Shown here: piece by piece, positions 1-7,424 of the stretch | Layout of the letters: each line of letters opens with the position of its first letter | How positions within the stretch are numbered: position 1 is the stretch's first letter | NCBI RefSeq assembly: GCF_051465645.1 | Contig: NZ_CP195790.1 | Location: 4,650,001 to 4,714,000, forward strand | Length of the DNA: 64,000 nucleotides | Origin: Planctomicrobium sp051465645 | Lineage (GTDB): Bacteria > Planctomycetota > Planctomycetia > Planctomycetales > Planctomycetaceae | Direction: 5' to 3' | Translations under genes and position numbers: made by a program | Notes under the pieces: model-generated | Told to the model about the DNA's origin: nothing | What the model saw: only the letters and a program-made list of their open reading frames with translations | The model's database searches: none

Positions 1-2208
1 GTTGCGTTGGGTTGAGCCGTCTTCACCAAGTTGATTTAACAGGGTGCGGATCTGTGTAAGTTGATCGCTGCTACCGCGAATCATCAACTGACGTCCCAGC
101 AAATCGGCTTCGACCGTTGGTGCATCAGTGTCTTTGACAAACATCGAACGGATCGTGCTGGAAACCGAAAGCGGGTCGAGCTGTGCCAGCGGGATCACGG
201 CAATCTGGCGAGCCCCTCCCTGACCATCCATTTGTGCGATCAGCATCTCGACCTGACGATGCTGATCAGGTGACGCCTGAATATGCACTTTGCCGTTTCG
301 GGCGTCGTCGTTCACAACGATGCCCGGCATCAATGCGTCGATCGTTTTTGTGACTTCCCGAGGGTCGGACGAGTTGACGGAATAGACCTTCAGGAATGGC
401 CGAGTACTGGTTGGGCTGAAGGTGCTTGCTTCACCACCAACGTCGACTGTTTTTAAAGCCTGCTCAATCAGCAAATGCTGGGAGAGTTTTGCTGAGACCA
501 GTAGCTGATTCGTCCGGAGATCTGTCGTCACACGCGGTTGATTTGGATCAGCGGCTCGCGCTGCTTGTTGCTGTTGTGGGGGTTGCTGGCCGCCTGGAGG
601 TCCCCCTCCGCCACGGAAGTCACGCCCGCCGCCCCGGAATCCCTCTTGTGACGAACTGACATTGGTGACCCCGGTGGTGATCCCCAACAGGTTGCGCACA
701 ATGGCTTCCGCATCAGAGACTGGAATATGCTGCACCTGATAAGACTTGAACGTGACATCGTTCGGCCCACCGCGAGCAGTGACATCGACGAGCAGGTTCT
801 TGATTCGTCGCAGGTTCGATCCAATATCCGTTACCAGAATCGAGTTGGTCGACTTCAGACCAACAACTTTTCCTTGTGGCCCACGGATGTTGTTGACTTC
901 GCTCGCAATCTGTTCGACGTCAACCCCTTCAAGTGGGAAGATGACGGTCAACAGTTCGTTCCGACCGCGAGACTCCAGATCGCTTGGAGCAATAATCGGA
1001 ATCAGACTCGGTGGAATTGGTTCATCAATGTTGACGCAGACAAGAAACTCGTCGCGACGAACGAGGCAGAACCCTTTCGGAAGCAGGTATCCATTGAGGA
1101 TGTCCAGCGCTTCTGTCGGGGTGTAGCGGCCTTGATCGAAATAGTTGAACGTGCCGGGTGGCAGCGAATTCAAATCGAGAGAGAGCTTGGCTTCTTCGGC
1201 GAACAACTTCAAAACGTCGGCCCACGGGGCGTAACGGAAGTTGAATGAGAAGCGACGAGTCGGATCACCAGTCGTTGGTTCTGGTGTTGCCTTCTCCGCA
1301 GTTGGTTCGCCGGGGATCGTCTCTGGTGAAGCGGCAGGCGTGGCGGGTGCCATGCCGGTTCCCCCGGGGGTGAATGTGGCAACTGGCTTTGCCCCTTCAG
1401 GCACCGTCTCGACGATGATCGTTCGCGGAGTTGGCGGGAGTGCCGGGCTCATGCCGGGTGCGGTAGTTGCTGCTGTTGGTGTTGCAGTCGCGTTCGGCGG
1501 TGCCCCGATCCGTTCGGTCCACTTCGTCCGCTGTTCCGGGGTGAGGACGGCAAGAAACTTGGCCGACCATTCGTCGTCAAACTGTTTTCGCTCTTCGTCT
1601 GTGGCACGGCGCATTCCAAATCGAGCCGTCATCCATTCGCCGCTCAGTTTCTGGAACTCTTCTTTTTGAGCGTCATTCAACCCGAATTCGGTTGCGAGTT
1701 CAGTGTCACGGCCAAAAACCCCAGGGCCTTCTCGATGCAGGCGCAACTGATTCAGACGAGAGGCCTGCTCAGGCGTGAGGATTGCTTTGACCTCTTCGTC
1801 TGTCTTCTTCCGGTTTTCTTCCCCTCGCAATCGCATGTCTTCGCGGACCTGATTGCGCTCTTCTTCCGTCTGGGCGTTCTGCAGGCGCTCGCGGATATCG
1901 CCAAAGCTGTCGCTATTGTTTCGCTGCTGTTCATTCAGCGCATCAATTTGCTTCTGCTGTTCTTCGGTGATCTTGAGTTCCAGCTTGGCCGATTCGCTGA
2001 AGAGTTCTCCCAGCAGACCACGACCGCCGCCGGAACGACCTCCAAAGGAACCGAATCCGCCGGGGCCACCCGGGCCACCTTGGCCGAATCGACTTCCACC
2101 AGGACCTCCTGAGCCGAAATCCTGGGCAAAGAGTGAGCCCGCCATCAAGGCACCGCAGAGCGCGACGGTTCCGATGCGAATTGATCTGAAACGGCTGGGC
2201 ATCAACAT
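1..2208 (-). CDS. Secretin N-domain repeat protein with LTXXQ-like helical region (partial, 3' end outside window)
   Basis: The frame is open from the ATG at 2208 to the left edge (736 codons, no stop), so the C-terminus is missing. An AGGAG lies 7 bases before this ATG. Residues 1-28 form a signal peptide ending SLFA/Q, and residues 30-60 are Gly-rich. Residues about 62-220 are charged and helical, with two LTPEQ motifs resembling Spy/LTXXQ repeats. A Pro/Thr/Ala linker follows to about 300. From there come several beta-alpha-beta repeats of secretin N1/N2 type (for example a segment ending NSILVTD and one ending NQLLVSA), with a Gly/Gln-rich spacer between two of them. These are the ring-forming periplasmic domains of GspD-type secretins; whether a beta-barrel follows cannot be seen. 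It diverges from the T2SS-like operon at 2499, which suggests a shared secretion role. Family certain enough, function inferred. Confidence 0.85.
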   Translation of the reverse strand, partial: MLMPSRFRSIRIGTVALCGALMAGSLFAQDFGSGGPGGSRFGQGGPGGPGGFGSFGGRSGGGRGLLGELFSESAKLELKITEEQQKQIDALNEQQRNNSDSFGDIRERLQNAQTEEERNQVREDMRLRGEENRKKTDEEVKAILTPEQASRLNQLRLHREGPGVFGRDTELATEFGLNDAQKEEFQKLSGEWMTARFGMRRATDEERKQFDDEWSAKFLAVLTPEQRTKWTERIGAPPNATATPTAATTAPGMSPALPPTPRTIIVETVPEGAKPVATFTPGGTGMAPATPAASPETIPGEPTAEKATPEPTTGDPTRRFSFNFRYAPWADVLKLFAEEAKLSLDLNSLPPGTFNYFDQGRYTPTEALDILNGYLLPKGFCLVRRDEFLVCVNIDEPIPPSLIPIIAPSDLESRGRNELLTVIFPLEGVDVEQIASEVNNIRGPQGKVVGLKSTNSILVTDIGSNLRRIKNLLVDVTARGGPNDVTFKSYQVQHIPVSDAEAIVRNLLGITTGVTNVSSSQEGFRGGGRDFRGGGGPPGGQQPPQQQQAARAADPNQPRVTTDLRTNQLLVSAKLSQHLLIEQALKTVDVGGEASTFSPTSTRPFLKVYSVNSSDPREVTKTIDALMPGIVVNDDARNGKVHIQASPDQHRQVEMLIAQMDGQGGARQIAVIPLAQLDPLSVSSTIRSMFVKDTDAPTVEADLLGRQLMIRGSSDQLTQIRTLLNQLGEDGSTQRN

Positions 2209-2498
2209 TCTCAAACTCCTGATCCAGTCCGATCGCAATGCTTATTCCTGACGAAACGTGCGGAACGTACAAAAGTTCATGCCGCACGAGATTTAAGTCA
2301 GGATTTTCTCATGTCAGGCCGATGGTGGCATTGCGTAAGGACTGGTCTGGTATCTTGTTCGGATAATTGCCAATAATACAATGCAAAAAAATTAGGCAAA
2401 GCAACGATTCGGAGTGATTCTAAAAGGTTCGTCTGAATGGCGCGGCCCGATTCGACTTCTTCGGTGTTGAATTTGGAGTCAGTCCCGAGGACCTCAGT

Positions 2499-3434
2499 AT
2501 GCAACACCGTCACCATACTTTCGGATCGGACTCTATGCAGAAAAGTAAACTTCTCCGAAACTTACAATTCTGCCTATTGTTTTGTTTCTGCGTCAGCCCC
2601 CTGTTTGCTCAGGATGAAGGGCGTCGGGGCTCCTACGGATCATCAGGAGAGGGCGGTCGCTGGGATTCACGCCGCTCCTCCGGCCGAAGTTTCGGCGGTG
2701 AAGGAGGATTCGGAGGGCGAGATTATCGCGGTTCTGAGTCACGCGGATCTGAATTTCGTGGGTCCTCAGGTGGGTTTCGTGATGGCCGGGAGATGAGTGG
2801 GCCATCATCGGGGGCAGTTCCTTCAGGCTCCGCGGTCGCTAGCCCTTCCGGAGCACCAGGCACCGTTGGCACTCCTGCTCGAACTTTGGTTCTTCAGACC
2901 AGAGAACGAGTTACGGTCGATCTTCCTCTGAATTTCAAGGAAGGCGATATCGATGGCGACGGGCAGATTGCATTTTATGAATGGCGCCAGTGGAAACGTG
3001 GCGATCTGAATGGGTTCACGGCCCTTGATCACAATCGAGATGGCTTTTTGACACCGTCTGAACTAGTGAAAGGTGCGACCAGCTCAGTGTTAGCGGCAAC
3101 TTCCTCGACTCCGACCGCATCTGGGACAACTGCGTCTCCGATGGCTGTCTCAGCGGGGGGAGGAAGCCCTGTTTCCGGGATACAAAGTTCAGCGACGACA
3201 CAGGTTTCGACCGCTTCTGCATCTGACAGCAGTCTGGAAACGACGACAAATCGAGCAAAGTCGATGTTTGGCCTTCTCGACAAGGATGCAAATGGTCAGC
3301 TGAATGAGGAAGAATGGAAGCGGTCCACTCGAATTCGGTCGCAGTTTATGGAAGCCGGGATTGATTTGAGTGGATCAATGCCGAAGGATGCTTTTATCGC
3401 CCATTATCTGAAATTGAATTCCGGGGCAGGCTGA
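2499..3434 (+). CDS. Secreted EF-hand protein at head of T2SS-like operon
   Basis: 311 residues. The ATG at 2499 is preceded by GAGGA at good spacing. An internal ATG at 2535 (residue 13) would give a more compact signal peptide, so the start is uncertain. The hydrophobic stretch LLFCFCVSPLFA ends in a signal peptidase site. Residues 40-115 are rich in Gly, Ser and Arg with repeated RGS-type motifs. Three EF-hand-like loops are visible: DIDGDGQIAFYE, DHNRDGFLTPSE and DKDANGQLNEEE, each with Asp/Asn at alternating positions and a terminal acidic residue, so calcium binding is likely. A long Ser/Thr/Ala-rich spacer separates the second and third loops. It lies 55 bases before the gspF-like gene on the same strand and may be co-transcribed with the secretion genes. 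It could be an exported substrate or an accessory factor. Confidence 0.8.
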   Translation: MQHRHHTFGSDSMQKSKLLRNLQFCLLFCFCVSPLFAQDEGRRGSYGSSGEGGRWDSRRSSGRSFGGEGGFGGRDYRGSESRGSEFRGSSGGFRDGREMSGPSSGAVPSGSAVASPSGAPGTVGTPARTLVLQTRERVTVDLPLNFKEGDIDGDGQIAFYEWRQWKRGDLNGFTALDHNRDGFLTPSELVKGATSSVLAATSSTPTASGTTASPMAVSAGGGSPVSGIQSSATTQVSTASASDSSLETTTNRAKSMFGLLDKDANGQLNEEEWKRSTRIRSQFMEAGIDLSGSMPKDAFIAHYLKLNSGAG

Positions 3435-3489
3435 AAGTGTTGTTTCACTTTGAGTCCCCGACTTTTTCGCCAGCAGTGTCGCCGCCTTC

Positions 3490-4698
3490 ATGCCAGACTA
3501 CCAATACATTGCGAGAGAGCTTTCCGGAAAGCAGGTGACTGGCGTTCTGACAGCTGCGACCGAAAAGGAAGTACTCGCGTCGCTTGCTTCTCGGAGCCTG
3601 TTTCCAATCAATGTTGAGGTCTCGGCGTCGAGCAAAGCGTCTGAAAAGCAGTTAGGCAGACGCGTCCCTCCTCGAATTCTGGCTGTCTTCTATTCTCAGC
3701 TGGCGGATCTGTTGCGTTCCGGCGTGCCGTTGATGCGGTCACTGGAGTTGTTGAGTCGGCAGTCGACGCATCCGGCTTTGAAAGTCGTGGTGCAAGAGGT
3801 TCGTGATCAGGTCGCGAACGGATCGCGACTTTACGATGCCATGCGACAGCATCCCAAAGCCTTTAACGAGCTCATGATCAGTATGGTCAGGGCCGGTGAA
3901 GAAGGGGGCTTTCTCGAAGACGTTCTCAAGCGTATTGCCGACTTCACGGAACAGCAGGAAGAATTGAAAGGCCGCGTCGTTGGCGCGATGGTGTATCCAA
4001 TCTTTTTGCTGACGGTCGGGGGACTTGTCGTTGCGGCATTGATGGTCTGGTTTGTTCCGAATTTTGAGCCGATCTTCGACAATATGCGGCAACGGGGCGA
4101 ACTCCCGTGGACCACGAAATCATTGCTCGCGATGAGTAATGCGGCACAGGCGTACTGGATTTATGGACTGGCGATTGCTGCGGCTGCGATCTATGGATTA
4201 AACCGATTCCTGAAAACGGCTGATGGACGCCTTCGTCTGGATCAGTTTCGGCTCAAGGCGTTCGGATTGGGGCCGATCACCAGAAGTCTCGCGATTGCCA
4301 GATTTTGCCGCGTTCTGGGCACGTTGCTTGGGAACGGTGTGCCGGTTTTGAATTCACTGAAGATTGCGAAAGACGCGACCGGAAATAAGGTTCTCAGCGT
4401 TTCAATCGACAAAGCGGCAGAGCATGTTTCGACGGGGCGCTCGCTGGCTAAGCCATTAGGGGCGAGTGGTCAGTTTCCAGAAGAAATCGTGGAAATGATT
4501 GCGGTTGGTGAGGAAGCGAATAATCTGGAAAACGTTCTGATCGGAATTTCCGAGAACCTCGAAAAGCGGACCAGCCGTCAGGTCGAAATGGCGGTGCGTT
4601 TGCTGGAACCCATTCTGCTGCTCATCCTGGCGGCAATTGTGTTGTTCGTTGTGGTCGCGTTATTACTTCCCATTCTTCAGTCTTCTTCGTCGGCTTAG
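3490..4698 (+). CDS. gspF: Type II secretion inner-membrane platform protein GspF/PilC family
   Basis: 402 residues, the usual length for GspF. Two T2SSF repeats are visible, about residues 65-190 and 268-392. Each begins with a hydrophilic helix pair (for example FYSQLADLLRSGVPLMRSLELL and the matching ARFCRVLGTLLGNGVPVLNSL). Membrane helices lie around 175-200, 220-240 and 370-397. The family forms the cytoplasmic-membrane platform that couples the GspE ATPase to pseudopilus assembly. The downstream genes encode the matching pseudopilins. No GspE is found in this window, so the ATPase must be encoded elsewhere. Confidence 0.95.
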   Translation: MPDYQYIARELSGKQVTGVLTAATEKEVLASLASRSLFPINVEVSASSKASEKQLGRRVPPRILAVFYSQLADLLRSGVPLMRSLELLSRQSTHPALKVVVQEVRDQVANGSRLYDAMRQHPKAFNELMISMVRAGEEGGFLEDVLKRIADFTEQQEELKGRVVGAMVYPIFLLTVGGLVVAALMVWFVPNFEPIFDNMRQRGELPWTTKSLLAMSNAAQAYWIYGLAIAAAAIYGLNRFLKTADGRLRLDQFRLKAFGLGPITRSLAIARFCRVLGTLLGNGVPVLNSLKIAKDATGNKVLSVSIDKAAEHVSTGRSLAKPLGASGQFPEEIVEMIAVGEEANNLENVLIGISENLEKRTSRQVEMAVRLLEPILLLILAAIVLFVVVALLLPILQSSSSA

Positions 4699-4844
4699 TC
4701 CGGTTACGTGAATACAAGAAATCAGTTTTGACTGGGGTGTTGTTCCCCGTCGGTTTGAAAGATCATTTAGAAATCATCCCGGAGCATTCGCTGGTCGTTT
4801 CATTCGACAGGCAGTGTTCTCTTTAAACTATTGGAGTCGCACCA

Positions 4845-5279
4845 ATGAAAGTTCGTTTGGCCCGCCAGGTTCGTCGTCGCTCTGCATTTACTCTGCTCGA
4901 AATTTTGATCGTGCTTGCGATCATCGGTGTGATTGCAGCGATGGCCGTCCCACGATTGTTGGGCCAGCAACGTGGAGCGTTGATTCAGACTACGAAAACA
5001 GCCATCACAAACCTTGAGAAGAGTGCAGAACTCTGGGCAGTGGGAAATCTGGGGAGCTATCCTGAATCGATTCAGGCGATGATGCAGAAGGGCCCAGATG
5101 GCAGCGAACCTATTTACACCAAGGTTCCGGCAGATGCCTGGAACCAGCCATTGAACTATGAGTATCCAAGTACTCGTTCCGAATCCGGGCGCCCTGCGAT
5201 CTGGTCAAACGGTGAAAACCGGACCAACGAAAACGGCGGCGGCGACGACATTAATAACTGGTCCGAAGCAACGAAGTAG
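4845..5279 (+). CDS. gspG: Major pseudopilin GspG
   Basis: 144 residues. The ATG at 4845 has GGAG 8 bases upstream. The N-terminus carries a type III prepilin signal: a short basic leader (RQVRRRSA), then FTLLEILIVLAIIGVIAAMAVP with Glu at mature position 5. After the hydrophobic helix come the GspG-type features: an alanine-rich helix, a YPE...G loop and a C-terminal segment PADAWNQPLNYEYPS that matches the conserved W-x-x-P-Y/L-x-Y region of major pseudopilins. It is expected to be cleaved by a prepilin peptidase (not in this window) and assembled into the pseudopilus. Confidence 0.95.
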   Translation: MKVRLARQVRRRSAFTLLEILIVLAIIGVIAAMAVPRLLGQQRGALIQTTKTAITNLEKSAELWAVGNLGSYPESIQAMMQKGPDGSEPIYTKVPADAWNQPLNYEYPSTRSESGRPAIWSNGENRTNENGGGDDINNWSEATK

Positions 5280-5342
5280 TTTGTGCTTGAATCGATGAAC
5301 GATCAATCACCGTGACGGTCCAAAGCCAGGCATAGAACTGAG

Positions 5343-6032
5343 ATGATGCGGCAGAGTTGTTCATGTCGACGATCAAATGCGAGGAACGCTCAACAAGCGC
5401 GCCCCGCATTTACGATGCTTGAACTTCTGCTCGTCGTGTCAGTGCTGGGGATTATCGCTGCCTTAAGCTGGCCGCGCCTGTTTAACAATCTCAAGTTGCA
5501 GACGTTGCAAGGGAATGTGGAACAGGTCCGGCAGGTATTGGATCGTGCTCGGGTTCGAGCGGTGGAAGAAGGGGTGACTCTTCAGGTTCGTTATGAACCG
5601 CAAGGGCGAAAGTATGTCATTCTTCCTCAGGAATCTCTGGACACAAATTCCTCATCCGGGAGCAATCAAACTGCCGGAACCACGACGTCGATTCGTACGA
5701 CCACTCGTATGAAAGAACCGTACCGCGTGTATGAGTTAGGGAGTGAATGTCATTTCCATGTAGACAATGCATTACTGAGCGGGCAGCAGACGATCATTGA
5801 GAAACTGGATGACAGCTGGCTGACCCAGTTGCAGAATGGGGAACTCGCCAGGGATGTCGGGTGGTCGACACCGATTCTGTATTTTCCTGATGGCTCTGCT
5901 ACGGATGGCTCAGTGGTGGTGATGAATCAAAGTCGACGCTATGCCAAACTTCATGTGCGTGGATTAACGGGAGCCGTCTCTGTTCAACCAATCGCAGAGA
6001 TGTCGGAGAAACTCGGTGCGACAGGGAACTGA
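5343..6032 (+). CDS. Minor pseudopilin, GspH-like
   Basis: 229 residues. A basic leader is followed by the prepilin motif PAFTMLELLLVVSVLGIIAALSWP. The next part (QGNVEQVRQVLDRARVRAVEEG) resembles GspH/FimT, where the segment after the hydrophobic helix organises a beta-sandwich. A Ser/Thr/Gly-rich loop occupies about residues 100-118. Its order in the operon, after gspG and before gspI-like and gspJ-like genes, matches the canonical G-H-I-J-K order, which supports the call more than sequence detail does. Confidence 0.85.
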   Translation: MMRQSCSCRRSNARNAQQARPAFTMLELLLVVSVLGIIAALSWPRLFNNLKLQTLQGNVEQVRQVLDRARVRAVEEGVTLQVRYEPQGRKYVILPQESLDTNSSSGSNQTAGTTTSIRTTTRMKEPYRVYELGSECHFHVDNALLSGQQTIIEKLDDSWLTQLQNGELARDVGWSTPILYFPDGSATDGSVVVMNQSRRYAKLHVRGLTGAVSVQPIAEMSEKLGATGN

Positions 6033-6489
6033 TCTTCAACCTGTTCTTTCGTGCTCGAAGCGACGTGGCCGGTCGCGATACGTCTTCACTCGTCGCGGGA
6101 TCAGTCTGTTCGAGGTTGTCCTCGCCTTATCCATCTATATTGGTGCGCTGGCGGCAATCAGTCAGATTCTCAACACGGGAAGCAAGGCTGCGATTCGCGC
6201 CCAGTTACGCTCGCAGGCAGAATTGTATTGCGAAAGTCAGATGAATCTGATTCTTGCCGGTGGTGTTCCCTTAGAATCTGTTTCAAAGAGCCTGATCGAC
6301 GGGAAGGCGGACTGGTACTGGACCTTGAATGTTCTCGATGCCGGTGTCCCGTATCTTTTACGACTGGAACTGACGGTCGAACATTCAGGCAATCACTCTG
6401 ATGCAGAAGTTCAGTATCAGATGATTCGGCTCATTCGCGATCCTCAGGTGTTTATTGATTCCGCAGCAGCGGCGGAGAGTGGTTTATGA
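6016..6489 (+). CDS. Minor pseudopilin, GspI-like
   Basis: 157 residues starting at a GTG that overlaps the end of the previous gene by 17 bases; GGAG is positioned 7 bases before it. The prepilin-type helix reads RRGISLFEVVLALSIYIGAL, with Glu at mature position 5. The rest is a small alpha/beta domain with little recognisable sequence. Position between GspH-like and GspJ-like genes and the small size fit GspI, which with GspJ and GspK forms the pseudopilus tip. The overlap implies translational coupling. Confidence 0.8.
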   Translation: MRQGTDLQPVLSCSKRRGRSRYVFTRRGISLFEVVLALSIYIGALAAISQILNTGSKAAIRAQLRSQAELYCESQMNLILAGGVPLESVSKSLIDGKADWYWTLNVLDAGVPYLLRLELTVEHSGNHSDAEVQYQMIRLIRDPQVFIDSAAAAESGL

Positions 6490-7424
6490 ATCACTCACGC
6501 GATGTCTTGAATCAATTCACAGTGAATCAAACATGCGTTCCCTGCATCGCACGGCGACGGCAGCGATCAGCGTTCACATTATTGGAAGTGTTAATTGCAC
6601 TGGGGCTCACTGTCTTGCTCGTGTACGCCGTCTATGCAGGGATCGATCTGTGCTATCGCTATCGTGTGGCTGGTCGGGGAGAAATTACCGGGCAGCAGTT
6701 TTTACGCGGGTTGACGTTGCGAATGCAGGACGACGTCAATGCCGTTGTCCTTGCACTTCCACAAGAAACCGAGGCCTCGTCTGAGATGGGGACGGGGCAG
6801 GCGACAGATGATGATCTGTCATCGGATTCCAGTTCCAGTTCCAGTTCGACAGTTGTTGTGCCGGTTTTGAGTTTCGACGGGATCGAAGATGCCGGGATTC
6901 CAGCGCTGGCAGGTGTCGTGGGAACTGCTGATCTTCTGCATCTCTGCGTCAGTCAGCCGACAAGAGAGTTGTCTTATTATTCTCTCAATGATCGTCCTGT
7001 TGGAGATGAACGAACGAGTGATCTGCAGGTGATCTCGTATGGGCTGGTGGAGATCGATTCCATCACACTGGCCTTGTTACAGCAGAATCTCAAAGTGACT
7101 CGCCCGGATCAGGGATTGGGCCGACGAGTTCGCGACCTGTTTGCGATTGTCAAAGTTGATGAAGTGCTCGACTCGCCGAATCTCATGGCTGCCGAAGTGA
7201 CCGAACTCTCGTTTCGTTATTTCGATGGTGTGGACTGGGTCGAAAGCTGGGACAGCCTTGCGTCGGGAATTTTGCCTCGGGCGATTCATGTCACCTTTGG
7301 AATCTGGAGTCCTCCGCCTGAGCGTTTAGGGGGACCACTCCCTGGGGCAATTGCGAAGGTGACACATATTGAGCACGTGTTCTATCTGCCTGCCTCCGAG
7401 CCCAACCCGGAGACGCTGCAATGA
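6486..7424 (+). CDS. Minor pseudopilin, GspJ-like
   Basis: 312 residues, longer than typical GspJ (about 200). It begins in an ATGA overlap with the preceding stop. A 30-residue N-terminal leader precedes the prepilin motif SAFTLLEVLIALGLTVLLVYAVYAG. Residues about 98-122 form a Ser-rich and acidic insertion encoded by a run of TTCCAG hexamers. The C-terminal part contains a GspJ-like segment (VTELSFRYFDGVDWVESWDS) followed by LPRAIHVTFGI, a usual GspJ pattern of describing the strand before the last helix. It overlaps the next gene by 4 bases. Confidence 0.85.
   Translation: MNHSRDVLNQFTVNQTCVPCIARRRQRSAFTLLEVLIALGLTVLLVYAVYAGIDLCYRYRVAGRGEITGQQFLRGLTLRMQDDVNAVVLALPQETEASSEMGTGQATDDDLSSDSSSSSSSTVVVPVLSFDGIEDAGIPALAGVVGTADLLHLCVSQPTRELSYYSLNDRPVGDERTSDLQVISYGLVEIDSITLALLQQNLKVTRPDQGLGRRVRDLFAIVKVDEVLDSPNLMAAEVTELSFRYFDGVDWVESWDSLASGILPRAIHVTFGIWSPPPERLGGPLPGAIAKVTHIEHVFYLPASEPNPETLQ
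6826..6849 (+). repeat. Hexanucleotide TTCCAG microsatellite within the gspJ-like gene
   Basis: Four near-perfect copies of a 6-base unit encode a poly-serine run. Because the unit is a multiple of three, copy-number change would alter linker length without frameshift. Confidence 0.7.
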
